A DNA stretch of 64,000 nt from Favolaschia claudopus (GCA_037176885.1 JAWWNJ010000064.1:1054001-1118000); one strand, 5' to 3'; positions 12,941 to 23,649 are shown, counted from the stretch's first letter. Notes: generated by a model not told the origin, from the sequence alone. A program made the numbers and translations.

Positions 12941-13645
12941 TGCAATTATATCTCGTACTCTGAAGAAAAGACCCAATTGTACTCCAGGATAGACTCAACG
13001 GGACCAGTATCGCATTTTTAGCACTACATACTACGAGAACAATAATATGTAGCGCGACAGAATGAAGCCAAACGCAAAACCAGTCCAGTGAATCGCACCA
13101 CCACCACCCCCTCTGACACACCACCCGCGCATCCAAATGGAAACCTCGACCCAACAGCCCTATCTCATCCAACGCAACTCCCAAGCAAGCAAGCGAACCA
13201 ACCAAACCCGAGCTTCAGTAGTAAGAACAGCAACCAGCAGCATCCAAAATGTTAACGTGCGAATAAAGTAATGGTGGTGGAGAGCAAGATTCGTTCGTCC
13301 TCGGTCGGCGGCCAAATGATAAAAATACAAAAGAAGACGAAAGCTGAGACGAGGGCCAGGCCGGACTGTGTAGAGGTGCGAAGACGAAGAACTTGCGTGG
13401 TGTTAACAGTGTATATGTATATGACAGAGAAATTGGATGGATGGCATCGGTGGCTGGTTAGTGGTGGATGAGTGATGAAACTCGCTGTCGTCGTCGTCGT
13501 TCTCGGATGGTTTGGTCGCTTGACTTGCAAAAAATGTGTTGGCTGAAGGAATAGCGCCGGTGTTCGAGGCCTCGAGCGAATACGCGGCTCCCTCGACTCC
13601 CTCCCTCCCCCTCCCCGCCGCCCCACCCACTCAACTCAACGCCTC
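12941..13645. other. Convergent 3' intergenic region
   Basis: Sits between the ends of SDHAF2 (plus) and DHH1 (minus) and probably holds both 3' untranslated regions. It is A/C-rich after 13000, with a GTCGTCGTCGTCG run near 13487. No gene is seen. Confidence 0.5.
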
Positions 13646-15312
13646 TCACCGGGGTCCAGGTACGCCGCCGCGGAATGCGCCTTGCACACCGTGTGGTACT
13701 CCGTTCGACCGCATTTGTTGGTTTCCGTTGCTCTGATACAACACCTGCTGCTGCTGCATCTGCTGCATGTGCTGCTGCTGCTGAGGCGGCCGTGCAGGTC
13801 CCGCAGCCACCTGCCTCTGTTGTTGTTGCTGCTGCTGCTGTTGTTGCGCCCTCTGCGTCTGGTCCTCACTCGCACTCGGGTCAACATACAGCCCGCGATC
13901 AATAACCTGCGGAATAGGCCCAATCTCCGTCCCAAGCTCCTGCTCAATGCGATAGAGGTTGAACCTGTCCTCGTACGTGACCAGGTTAATCGCAAGTCCC
14001 AAGTGTCCGAAACGACCCGAGCGGCCGATACGGTGCAAATACGTCTCGGAGTTCTTGGGGAAGTCGAAATTGATGACTACGTTGACGGCCTGGATGTCGA
14101 TACCACGGGTGAGCAGGTCGCTGCATACGAGGTTGCGGCAGACGCCGTTGCGGAAGTCGTGGAACACGCGGTTTCGGTGCGACTGCAGCATCTTTGCGTG
14201 CGAGTAGAAGCAGGAGTAGCCGAGCTCGGTGACCTTTTTGGCGAGCAGCTCGACGCGGTTGGTAGAGTTGCAGAAAATGATTGACTGGTTGATTTGTAGC
14301 TGTGTCGCGAGAATAAGAAAGGATTCAATTGGAACAGACGAGGAGTGTACCTTGGAGAAAAGGGTATTCAGACAGTGCACCTTCTGCCGCTCTTCAACGT
14401 AGGCATAATATTGCGTGACGCCACGAAGAGTGAGTTCGTCCATGAGATTGATCTCGTATGGAGAGTCCATGTGCTTGTCCTGCAAACCAGAGGTCAAGCC
14501 AACAGAAATTTTGTGAAAAGCGTGCGACAGCTACCTTGAAGTCCTTGACTATCATGGGGAACGTAGCACTGAACAACATGACCTGTCTGGTCGTCGGCAG
14601 GTAGGATAAGAGCTGCTCCATTACAGGAGCGAATTCGGGGGAGAGCAGCTTATCTGCTTCGTCCATCACGAAAACAGGGCACTCGCTCAAATCTGCAACG
14701 TTTTTGCCCGCGAGATCCAATATTCTTCCGGGCGTGCCAACGAGGACATGAACGTTTTCTGCCAATCGCAGAATGTCGTCTTTGAGGGTAGTGCCACCGG
14801 TGGTGACCATGACTTGGATACCCATGTGTTTCCCGAGGATTTTGCATACCTGGGAAGTCTGGAGCGCGAGCTCGCGCGTGGGCACGAGGAGGAGGGCTTG
14901 GATTTTGTTCTTTGAGATGTCGATTTGCTGGAGGGTGGGGATAACGAAGGCGGCGGTTTTGCCGGTGCCGTTCTTGGCACGGGCAAGGACGTCGCGTTTG
15001 GTGAGGGCAATGGGGATGGCCTCTTCTTGGATGGGAGACGGCTTTTCGAAGCCGGCTTCAAAGATGCCCATGAGCAGCTCGCGGCGGAGGAACATGTCCT
15101 CGAATTCGATGCCCTTTGTGGCTGTTACATCTGTGGTTTGTGGGCGGAGATCTTTTGGTGGGGGGCGGAGGCCGGATTTCCAGTTTTCGGCCGGTGCGGG
15201 GGAGGTTATGGCGGGACTAGAAAGGCGCCCACCTACGCGTCAAAAACGAGAGAAAATTTGAGTGGGGTGAAACATACGAGGCGGAGGAGGAGGGACCGGT
15301 GGCTTGTGACAT
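13646..15312 (-). CDS. DHH1: DEAD-box RNA helicase DHH1/DDX6
   Basis: Cytoplasmic decapping activator and translation repressor of P-bodies. Start ATG at 15310-15312 ([10 protein letters not shown]), followed by an intron whose acceptor is TTTCTAG near 15220. The N-terminal linker reaches [21 protein letters not shown], the DHH1 signature before the Q motif ([14 protein letters not shown]). Helicase motifs: [11 protein letters not shown], Ia PTRELALQ, Ib TPGR, II DEAD ([12 protein letters not shown]), [48 protein letters not shown]. Two further introns lie near 14485-14535 and 14300-14350. The C-terminal tail is Gln-rich (positions 13737-13860) and ends VPGPR. Diverges from the sugar transporter gene. 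Confidence 0.97.
13737..13860. repeat. CAG/CTG-rich tract (poly-Gln in DHH1 tail)
   Basis: Imperfect trinucleotide runs (CTGCTG/TTGTTG on the plus strand) encode three glutamine blocks in the C-terminal tail of DHH1. Gln-rich tails are common in fungal DHH1 proteins. The repeat could vary in length between strains. Confidence 0.75.
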
Positions 15313-15902
15313 GATGGGGGTCTAGAGAGATATAAGACGAGTTGCTGGGGCTATTGACGCGCGAAAATGGAGGCGTTGGTTTGTGAGCGAGTGGCTCGTA
15401 TGTCGGGACTCTGAGGCAATGAAAGGGATACTGAGCAGCGTAGCAGAGTGAGTCAGGGATATATTACGCCTGTATGGGCGTAATTTGGAGGCTGGAGGCA
15501 AGGAGAGGGCTGAGCGGTAGATGGGTGGTTGAGGTCAAGCACAATTTCAAGGACATCACATAGTTCCCACGCTTGTCCTCACAGACTCTCTCGTGTGCAA
15601 AACCAACATTGAATATTGGTCTACCTCAGCAGCTCAAAGGCTCAAGCCCAGCAATAATTGTCGCTGTACAGCTGGTCGGATTCTAGGCGACTTCTCTGTG
15701 TACAATTTCCAAGTGGCGACGTTGATTCAACTTGCAAGGAATTCGACAGACTGCGCGGTGTACTAGCTGCTCGCCGCTAGGCCTTTGAAAATCGTCTCGC
15801 TCTTCAATATTTTGTGGCTCATAATTGTATTGCACGGTGTTCTTCTCTTAGACCGACCAAACGCTGAGCTCAATCGCTCTGAACTGACCTACATACGCCA
15901 GC
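15313..15902. other. Bidirectional promoter region, DHH1 / sugar transporter
   Basis: 590 bp between divergent starts. No open frame of note and no element I can name. It must contain both core promoters. Confidence 0.5.
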
Positions 15903-17716
15903 ATGGTCCTCGCCGTCCTCAAATCCATGCGTCCTACGGTATACACCGTTCGTTACTCTCGGCGTTGGGTTGGAAATCCTCTCCTCTACATCTCAGGCGC
16001 AATGGCTTCTCTCGGCGACGGACTCTTTGGCTACTCGCAAGGCGTCACAGCCGCCTTTCAAGTTCAACCCAACTTCATTCATCGCATCTACGGAAAAGCA
16101 GTCACTGCCGAAGAAATTGTGTTGCGGGAAACTGAAGTTGACCCAATGGTACCAGGTCTGTCGTCTTTATCTCCCTGTAACAGTCTCTGGCTCACTCTTC
16201 CGTAGCCTTCATGGTCGCGTCCCTCAACGTCACCGCTCTGATTGCTGCCCTCGGGGCGGCCTATCTTGCAGACTGTCTCGGTCGTCGTATATCAATCCGC
16301 ATCGGCGCCTTTATCTATCTCGTCGCTTCCATCATACAAATGTTTGCCCCACATTTCACGGCCCTCATAATCGGGAGGTTCATTCAAGGCTTCGGTACCG
16401 GCATCCTTAGCACCACCGTTCCCATCTTCCAGATCGAAATAGCTCCCGCCAACGCTCGTGGAATGTTTATCAGCCTGGAAAGTTTCTGGATGAACCTCGG
16501 ATATTGTCTGTCCTCCTGGATCGGCTATGCATTCTATCTCGACAATCGAAACGAGGACTCGTGGCGTGGTCCCTACGGCGTACAAGCCTTCATATCCCTC
16601 GTGCTATTTCTCTGGACATTTTACCTGCCTGAGACACCCCGCTGGCTCATTCAAAACGGTTTCAGAGCGGAAGGCTTATGGACACTCGCAGACCTGCATG
16701 CCGCCGGCGATGTAACCGACACGCGCGTCAACCGAACGTACTACGAGATTGTCGACACCATCGAAGTCGAGGAGCGCAACGGAGCCACTGCCCCTTGGAG
16801 TACCTTATTCAAAGAATATACACGTCGTACCATAATCGGCTGGACGGCACAGATGTTTGGTCAGCTCAACGGAATCAACGCTCTCCTCCACTTCCTTCCC
16901 GAAACTCTCGCGCATGCCGGTTTCACTGTGTCCCGATCGCTGTTCTACTCCGGCATCTGCTCTATATTCTACTTGATAGGTACTCTGCCCGCGATCCTCT
17001 ACGTCGACAAACTCGGTAGACGGCCTTTCTTGCTCGTGGGCAGCGTTGGATTGGCCATATCGCTCACTGTCGTCGGTGCTCTCAAACTCTGCATCGAGCG
17101 CTGGCCCACAAAAGTCAACGTCTCTGGCAGCGCTTATGGGGTCGTCGTCGGCATGTCCCTCTACTTTTTCGTCTTCGCGTCAACATGGGGACCCGTGCCT
17201 TTGCTCCTCAGCGCCGAGCTCTTTCCTCTCAAAGTCCGGGCAAAAGGTGTGGCGCTTACCACCGTCTCCGACTGGTTCTTCGAGTTCCTCATCGCCTTTA
17301 TCACACCCACGCTCTTCGAGGTGATGCGCGGCGGCTACTACTTCCTCATCGTCGGCTTCTGTATTGTGTCTGGTCTCCTGGTATGGCTGGTGTTTGTCGA
17401 GACGGGCCACGGAACACTGGAAGAGATCGGCGGAATGTTTGGGGATGAGCAGGCTCCCCCGCGTATTCTTAGCGATGAAGATGATCCGGTGTTGAATGTT
17501 AGACGCCGCCGTGCCAGAGGGCATTCGACGGTGAGTATGACTTCGAGACTGACGGCGGTCATGGACGGTGCGCCAGCGGCTTCGCAAATTTCAATACAAG
17601 CCACAGGGATGTCGGACCAATTAGGGTTCCTTCGGCCTCACCACGATTCAGCGGTGGCTTCTGAAGTTACGCTGACACCGTCTACAGTTTCAGGGGAGAA
17701 GAAAAAGGAAGAGTGA
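15903..17716 (+). CDS. MFS sugar transporter
   Basis: Two exons: 15903-16155 and 16206 to the stop at 17716, with a GTCTGT...CCGTAG intron. The predicted protein is about 585 residues with 12 membrane segments of the sugar porter family. Visible family marks: GRRISI after TM2-3, IGRFIQGFGTGILSTTVPI, PETPRWL at the end of the first half, GQLNGINALLHFLPETL (QLxGIN-type helix), LGRRPFLLVGS, and ELFPLKVRAKGVAL. The first membrane helix reads LFGYSQG where most members have an acidic or Gln residue (LFGYD/Q). The hydrophilic C-tail (EEIGGMFGDEQAP onward, Ser/Arg-rich) is cytosolic. Probably proton-driven import of a hexose or related sugar; the actual substrate cannot be told. Confidence 0.92.
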
Positions 17717-18276
17717 AGGGTATTTGAGTTTGTATTTTATCAAATATGTATAGCGTGTTTGCCATATGCTAGTTTTGCGAGTTTTCTGTTCGAACCGCGT
17801 CGTGGACTTCATTTGTATCCACCTCTCACTCGTCCTCAGCAACATACGAGATTCCGCCCTGATTTCGCCTTTAAATCGTGATCGCGGTGTTCCGCGTTCT
17901 TTACTTCTCTCATTTCCCATCGTGCATGGCACACTGGCACCCACCAGCTACGCCTCATCTTTGAATTCGAACCCAGGATGACATGGCTGCGGTCAGTTGC
18001 GAGCGCTGATCTGTTATTACTGGGCTCCTTAGACTAGTCTCGCAGCCTGTCGCACGGACCTTGAGCTCATCTGTCGGCAAATTCCAATTTCAGCGCTGGA
18101 TCCTTATCGTTTTCATGTCAAGTCTCTCTGTGTGCTGCGCTTCTCATTCCAAGAAAAATGACAGGGTCAAGCTGCCACACAAATTCGGATGCCTCAGGAG
18201 CGCAGCAAGTTACTTACAAGTATAAAGTCGATCGAAGAGGCATCTTCCCTGCATACTCGCCCACACATTGCCAACC
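17717..18276. other. Intergenic region upstream of the hydrolase
   Basis: Contains the 3' end of the transporter and the promoter of the hydrolase. A TATAAAG motif lies at 18221-18227, about 50 bp before the ATG at 18277, a plausible TATA box. No gene seen. Confidence 0.45.
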
Positions 18277-19269
18277 ATGTCTGTCGAGAAATACCTCACT
18301 CTGTCTGACGGCAGAACCCTCGCATACGAGGATGTCGGTGACTCCTCGAGCAATCTCGTCGTCATTTTTTTCCACGGTGTTTTCGGCTACGGCAGCGCCC
18401 CTGGACCTGGCCTTCTCTCTCCTGTCCACGTCGCGAAGAATGTTCACAATATTGCCCCCACATTGCCTGGCTGGGGTTGTTCCTCTCCTCGGAATCCCTC
18501 CAAAACTTTCCGCGAGACCCTCATATCCGACACGACTGAACTCATCACGCATCTTCATCCTAATACCACAGACCTGCGGATCTACATCTCTGGAGGCTCA
18601 TATGGGACCATTGCGACACAGATGATTTACGGCGCACCGTTCGACGAGTTCCCGCTAGGTAGAAAGATCAAAGGCTGCCTCCTCCTCGCGCCACTCTCGT
18701 ATTTTAAATGTCATAAAGGCTATTCTAAGTCCATGACATGGATCGACTACATCTCCGTCGGCCCTATGGCGCGGTATCTTCCCTTCCAGCCTATCCAGCG
18801 CCTTGGGGCCTTTGGAATCTACATGATCGTGACCACAGAGGACAAGGCAGAGGCCTTGATGCGGAAGCAGTTGTTCGACAGCGCGCCGCCAGAGGAGCGT
18901 GAGGCGTTCAAGCGGTGGCGCGAACAGCGGGGGCTCAAGGAGGGCGAGTTGGAGAGGACTATGGCGAAGAACATGTTCAAGAGCACGTCGAAAACCTGGG
19001 CAGGCTTCATCGAGGTCCCTGATGTCGCGCACTCGGATTGGGGCTTCCAACCCAATCAGCTTGACGATGAGCATACGAAGAACCGGCCAATGCTCATCGC
19101 TGCTTCGGCACACGACGACTTGGGCCCCGATTTGGCGAATTGGCTTCACGAGAATTATAGGAATTCTACGTTGAAGTGGGTTCCGGGCAAGCATTTGTCG
19201 ACTTTGTACGAGTTGGATGGCTTATGGGCGGAACTGTTGAAAGACGAGCCTGCGGGCGTTCCTTCCTAA
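18277..19269 (+). CDS. Alpha/beta hydrolase
   Basis: Single-exon gene of 330 residues. The start is ATG at 18277 (MSVEKYLTLSDGRTLAYEDV); an upstream in-frame extension to 18268 has no ATG. The fold is seen from VVIFFHGVFGYG (HG oxyanion region), a nucleophile elbow GGSYGT with Ser, and a late acid/His region (HDDLGPDLANW ... PGKHLSTL with His). The layout of hydrophobic strand, catalytic Ser at about residue 110 and C-terminal His near residue 310 fits the superfamily. No signal peptide, so probably intracellular. Substrate unknown. Confidence 0.85.
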   Translation: MSVEKYLTLSDGRTLAYEDVGDSSSNLVVIFFHGVFGYGSAPGPGLLSPVHVAKNVHNIAPTLPGWGCSSPRNPSKTFRETLISDTTELITHLHPNTTDLRIYISGGSYGTIATQMIYGAPFDEFPLGRKIKGCLLLAPLSYFKCHKGYSKSMTWIDYISVGPMARYLPFQPIQRLGAFGIYMIVTTEDKAEALMRKQLFDSAPPEEREAFKRWREQRGLKEGELERTMAKNMFKSTSKTWAGFIEVPDVAHSDWGFQPNQLDDEHTKNRPMLIAASAHDDLGPDLANWLHENYRNSTLKWVPGKHLSTLYELDGLWAELLKDEPAGVPS

Positions 19270-19738
19270 TTTTGGATTGAAGTTGTACCACACTCCTGAG
19301 TCGTTTCGTAGACCATTCACGAATATACCCTTTGTGCCAGATTCCGCTATACTTGGCCGTCAACGGAAATGATAGATGGAGAATCTCAGGCTGGAGGTAA
19401 GTATCCGAATGAAGTTCCTGAGTTTTGGCAAAGTCTGCGACTGTATCAGTGGCCGCGGCCAAAGTGCCAAAATACAGCCAAATTTAAACGTTTCAACCAC
19501 CATCCTCGTTCCTCTATAGCACTACAATTAACTCGAACGTCGACGCCGGTCCAAGCATCTGAAATGGGTTGTGGCTCGCGCGATAATTGAAGCTTTACGA
19601 CCTTCCTGGGACCTGTAGATTGCCTGTAGAAGCCAAAGAGTCGAAGTCGTCAGATGACATGCGAGCTTCCAAAACGTTCTTCAAGTTGTCTACAGCTACT
19701 GTTACCTGCACGGTCGTTTACCGACACCCACAACACTC
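19270..19738. other. Intergenic region upstream of the SDR gene
   Basis: 469 bp holding the hydrolase 3' end and the promoter of the interrupted SDR gene. No gene or named element seen. Confidence 0.5.
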
Positions 19739-19879
19739 ATGGCGAATACGAGCACCGATACTTACTCTCGCGAGGCGCTGAAGGATCGGATAATCCCATT
19801 TATAACTCTTTCCGATGCGGAAAATCCACTCACTACGCCTGTTACTCGACGCAATCCCATCGCGCTTGGTACTACTACT

Positions 19880-20155
19880 CACTCGGCAAAAACCGTAGTT
19901 TAGGACCCTCCTAAATTGAAAGAAAAACTTTAAATTTTGGCAATGAATTGAGTTGGCCCTAAACTGATACAAAAATGTTAAGTATAGGCCCAACAAAAAC
20001 TGTTCCCAAAACATCGAGTTTTGGCAACAGTTTCTGAGGGTCCGAAACAAAAAGATTCAGACATTCCCAAACGGCTCCCAAAACAATTCGTTTTGGGAAG
20101 GATTTTGGTTGCACCGAAACAATAAGTTTCGGCAACAGTTTCGGCGGTGTTGCCG
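19880..20155. repeat. Left inverted arm of the transposon
   Basis: Pairs with 20405-20680 in reverse complement. The outer 60 bp are identical to the other arm. Differences start near 19940 and are mostly C-T or G-A, at positions that are CpG in the other arm. Confidence 0.85.
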
Positions 20156-20156
20156 A

Positions 20157-20179
20157 AATAATAATAATAATAATAATAA
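20157..20179. repeat. (ATA)n microsatellite inside the transposon
   Basis: Perfect ATA/TAA trinucleotide run at the inner end of the left arm. The right arm has no matching run, so it arose or expanded after the arms were formed. Confidence 0.9.
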
Positions 20180-20404
20180 GGCAAGGGCCCACGAGGGGTA
20201 CCGCCTACTCATATCCCCGAAACGCGGCGACCTGACCCTCAAGGAGCCCTCTACCAGCGCCCCGAGAATACAAGTTATACCTGTCAATACAAAAATATAA
20301 AAAACCTGTAAAATTTAAATGTCTATTTCCATGTCCATTCCACCCGAAACTTATTGTTCTAGACAGCCCAAAAGGACTTTTGGAAGCACCAAAACAATAA
20401 GTTT

Positions 20405-20680
20405 CGGTAACACCGCCAAAACTGTTGCCGAAACTTATTGTTTCGGTGCGACCAAAACCCCTCCCAAAACCAAATCTTTTGGAAAGCATTTAGGTGCGTC
20501 TCATTCTCTTCCTTTCGGACTTTCGGAAACCGTTGCCGAAACTTGATGTTTTGGGAACGGTTTTTGTTGGTCCTTTACTTAACGTTTTTGTATCAGTTTA
20601 GGGCCAACTCAATTCGTTGCTAAAATTTAAAGTTTTTCTTTCAATTTAGGAGGGTCCTAAACTACGGTTTTTGCCGAGTG
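20405..20680. repeat. Right inverted arm of the transposon
   Basis: Reverse complement of 19880-20155. It keeps more CpG dinucleotides than the left arm in the inner half (for example AACG near 20581 and CCGTT near 20530) and so looks closer to the ancestral sequence. Confidence 0.85.
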
Positions 20681-21841
20681 ACTAGACCTATCGTCGAGCC
20701 ATCCGAGATTGCCAAGCTTCGGTTTACCGTTAGAGGCAACGCGATAGGTAAGTAATCTTGCGATGTTTCTTCGGGACCTATTGATTCACGAGTTGCAATT
20801 GTAGTCACAGGAGGAGCGGGCATGCTCGGGCTTGAAATCGCACGCGCCCTGTTGGAGCATGGCGCCTCTGGGATATCTCTCTTCGACTTGACTTCGTCCT
20901 TTGAATCCGCCCATGCTATCTCCGCTTTGGCCTCTCTGCGTTCGACGTTTCCTAATGTGAAAATATTGGAAATTGTTGTCGATGTTACTTCGGAAGACGC
21001 GGTGAACCAAGGCGTGAAGGAGACTGTGCGCGAATTGGGCACTGTGGATATGCTGCTTTGCTTTGCGGGTGTCGTAGGCACTGTTCATGCTACGGAGTTG
21101 ACGGTACAGCACTGGCGGCGGATCCTCGATATCAACACCACTGGGACGTGGATATGCGCACAGGCTGTTGGCAGGTTCGTTCAAGTTCAATATATCGTTT
21201 CGCTTGTGCGCTGATTGCTGTCCCTATATAGAGAAATGATCCAGCAAAACACAGGCGGCAGCATGGTTTTCACCGCATCCATCTCCGCGCATACTGTGAA
21301 CTTCCCGCAGCCGCAGGTAGCGTACAACGCGTCCAAAGGCGCTTTATTGCAGCTTAAGAGCTCGCTCGCGGCCGAGTGGGCCCGCTATGGTATTCGTGTC
21401 AATAGCATCAGTCCTGGGTATATGGACACGGTGCTGAATGAGGGCGAGGGGCTGGCCTCGGTGAGAGAGATTTGGACGAGTAGGAATCCTATGGGGAGGA
21501 TGGGCGATCCGAGTGAGTTGGCGGGGGTGGTGATTCTACTTTGCAGCCCTGCTGGGAAATATATCAATGGGGCGGATATACTTGTGGATGGTATGTTGTG
21601 ATTTGTCTTTGAGGATGGTTGTTGATTTGACGGTTTTAAGGTGGTGGATCTGTGTTCTAGTGCTATAAAGCTTCTACGTGTCGCACTATGGATGTGGTCC
21701 TACATGTTCGATGGGATTCGGTCAATAATGGAGGAGTATTACCAGCGCATCTTGTCTGTGAAGAAAGATGTGGATAACATTCAATCCTTTGTGTGCTGCT
21801 TTTTAACGGCTGGCTGCAAAGCATGGGCAACACTCAGACAT

Positions 21842-22479
21842 TCAGATATACAAAACGACCAAATCAAAGTGCACGTCATCCTCATCTTCCCGGGCTCGTT
21901 CAAGCGCAATGGCTGAGAGTGGCCAGGTCGGCGTAGTACTAGAGCCACTTCAGGTTGAACGAATTTTGGGATACTTACACGGCCGTAAATGACGCGAAGG
22001 AACTTTTCGCTGCCTGTGCAGGTGAAGATCCAGGGAGTTGAATCCGCTCCCTATAAGTTCTATTGCCGACCGCAGTTGGCACTTTCTGAGGTGCAGGTAA
22101 CGATATCACATTGATTCAATTCTGCTGGTTACATACACGGGTAGAGGGTCGGGCTTCAGGCTGATTGGTGCGGTCGACCTCGCGGGCGTAGTTTGAATTG
22201 AAGCGCAGATGGTCGCGAAAGACGGATTGGATTTGCTAAATTGCTTTATATTTGTCACCGATGCACGCTCTCAGAACGGGCGGGTCGTCATCGCCGATTT
22301 GAGGGTGCTGAAGTGTTGCGAAGAGCCCAAACGTAGAGGATGTACATGTAGCAATTTAGCAAGCATAGCACGCAGAGCTGTATTTGAGAGTAATCGGAGT
22401 TGAAAAGCTCGTCGACTTGAAGGTGAACCTGTGTACGGTTTGCCTCAATTGAATGAGTCAATGCGCAGTAGTCTGCCAT
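21842..22479 (-). CDS. Small multi-exon gene, frame unresolved
   Basis: Minus-strand stretch with good splice-like signals but two or three equally open frames per block, so I give no product. It may start at ATG 22461-22463 (MADYCALTHSIEANRTQVHL), with an intron GTGCTA...TTCAG, then a block with a GDDDPPVLRACIGDKYKAI reading that runs into TAG at about 22229. Later blocks carry donors GTATGT (near 22140) and GTAAGT (near 21980) and acceptors CCTCAG and CTCTAG. One consistent path ends ERAREDEDDVHFDLVVLYI with TGA at 21842-21844. The stop in the second block could mean a missed splice or a decayed gene. Confidence 0.3.
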
Positions 22480-23649
22480 GGCCAGTCCCCGTGTTGGAGA
22501 GAGTATTCAATCCTAAGCGATGGAAATGCCTTGAGGCGATTTGCACTAAGTACTGTACCGATCGCGATGACGCTGGAGGATCGTCAGTGAGTAGAGTACC
22601 ACCATAAGCGACAATTGAGTTTTTTGTGCATCGTCGTCACTTTGCGAACGACGCGGCTTGCTATATTTAGGTAGGAATGGTAGACGCAAATAGAATACGC
22701 GGTGGAGTGGAAGTGTGCTCGAGTATCTGGAGGGGTAAAGATGAGGCGTAGAGGATGCGGTGCAGCAAGTATTTGGCAAGTATATGAATCGCAACGGGCC
22801 GGGGCGCGTAGAGATCGAGGTGAAACGCGCCGCTGTTGTGGTGGAGCCTCACAGTCGCGTTGCCGAGAATTCTTCGAGGCAAAGATCGGGAGCTATCGGG
22901 AGCAGACGGAAACGTGGTCTGTGGAAATTGTGGCGCAGGAAAAAAGCCGGAATGCGTGGGCGTGGGTTGCCGGGGAGGGACGGTAGGTAGGTAGGTAGGT
23001 AGTATTACACGGCACGGTCCCGCTTAGGAACGGAATGGCGGTGGAAGGATGCGAAGAGGCGAGAGATAAGGAGCGGTTGTGGGACGGTTGAGGCGATGTA
23101 CTGCGGACAAGCAATGCGAAAATAAGGTTTGCTAAATGCCGTAAACAGGCATCGACGCGCTTGCAGTCTTGAACGACGACGACGACGCGTTTGGAGGAAA
23201 TTCAAAATAATGTACATCTTAGCATGCGCAGACTTGTGCGATGAACGCGCGAGGTATCTATTTTTTTTTTTGTAAACGCGGAAGTTGCGGAGGGGATGGA
23301 GTTGAATTGCCGGGACGTCATGATGGATTTGTGATCGGCTTTGTCCCCGCATTTCTTGACTTCAAACTTTTGCTTGGACCATCGCCGATTGTCTTCGACG
23401 ATGGACAGACCAAGGGCCCACTCTACGGTCCAAGTCAGGGCCCCGTTGCATGTCCGTCTATCTCTCTAACCTATATAATCAATTATTGGAATAACGAGGA
23501 AGCAGGCGCGGGCAAGCAAGCTGTTCCAGAAAGTGTCTGCAAAGTTTTCTCGTTCACCCCAAGACGCGTCGTCTACAACCAATTCGCCGTACATCCGACG
23601 CACCGCCTACTCAATCGACGCTAGTAACCACCAATCCCCCAAGCCGTAC
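22480..23649. other. Intergenic region upstream of the PH-domain gene
   Basis: No confident gene. It holds a (GGTA)n tetranucleotide repeat at about 22982-23002, a T-run at 23262-23272 and a TATATAA motif near 23473. The frame of the following gene is already open and protein-like from about 23497 (SKLFQKVSAKFSRSPQD), which suggests that a 5' exon of that gene lies here. Confidence 0.4.

Larger units (their letters stand above)
19880..20680. mobile_element. Non-autonomous fold-back DNA transposon (CACTA-like termini), 801 bp
   Basis: The element starts CACTCGGCAAAAACCGTAG and ends with its exact reverse complement. It is flanked by a 3-bp direct repeat ACT (19877-19879 and 20681-20683), which lies in an ACT run so the true duplication could be read slightly differently. 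The two arms (about 275 bp each) are inverted copies of about 90% identity surrounding a 250-bp centre with an (ATA)n run. It has no transposase-sized open frame, so it is non-autonomous. CACT-type ends plus a 3-bp target duplication fit the CACTA/EnSpm superfamily. Many short TTTCGG/CCGAAA and TTTTGGG/CCCAAAA motifs in the arms resemble the subterminal repeats of such elements. Superfamily assignment is an inference. Confidence 0.85.
19739..21660 (+). pseudogene. Short-chain dehydrogenase/reductase gene interrupted by a transposon
   Basis: NAD(P)-dependent SDR (classical type). Exon 1 begins at ATG 19739 (MANTSTDTYSREALKDR) and is broken after ...RRNPIALGTTT by the 801-bp element at 19880-20680. 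The frame resumes at 20681 as TRPIVEPSEIAKLRF, then intron 1 (GTAAGT...TTGTAG) joins VRGNAI to VTGGAGMLGLEIARAL, the TGxxxGxG cofactor motif. Next come LLCFAGVVG (the NAG region, here FAG), an intron near 21175-21232, the catalytic Ser in VFTASISAH, YNASK (YxxxK, 21330 region) and a final intron before DGGGSVF and TAG at 21658-21660. With the element present, translation from 19739 stops within a few codons (TAG after KTVV). A restart at the Met at 20822 would lack the first strand and most of the glycine motif. The gene is probably non-functional in this haplotype unless splicing removes the insert. Confidence 0.8.

Noticed and set aside
13682..14284. 200-codon plus-strand frame over DHH1 with poly-Leu runs
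   Set aside because: Antisense shadow of the Gln-rich tail and helicase domain of DHH1.
19978..20287. Short frames inside the transposon, including a poly-Tyr stretch
   Set aside because: They are translations of the (ATA)n run and of the inverted arms. None resembles a transposase.
22982..23002. GGTA repeat as a telomere-like or CRISPR-like array
   Set aside because: It is a short perfect tetranucleotide microsatellite with no spacers and no similarity to fungal telomere repeats.
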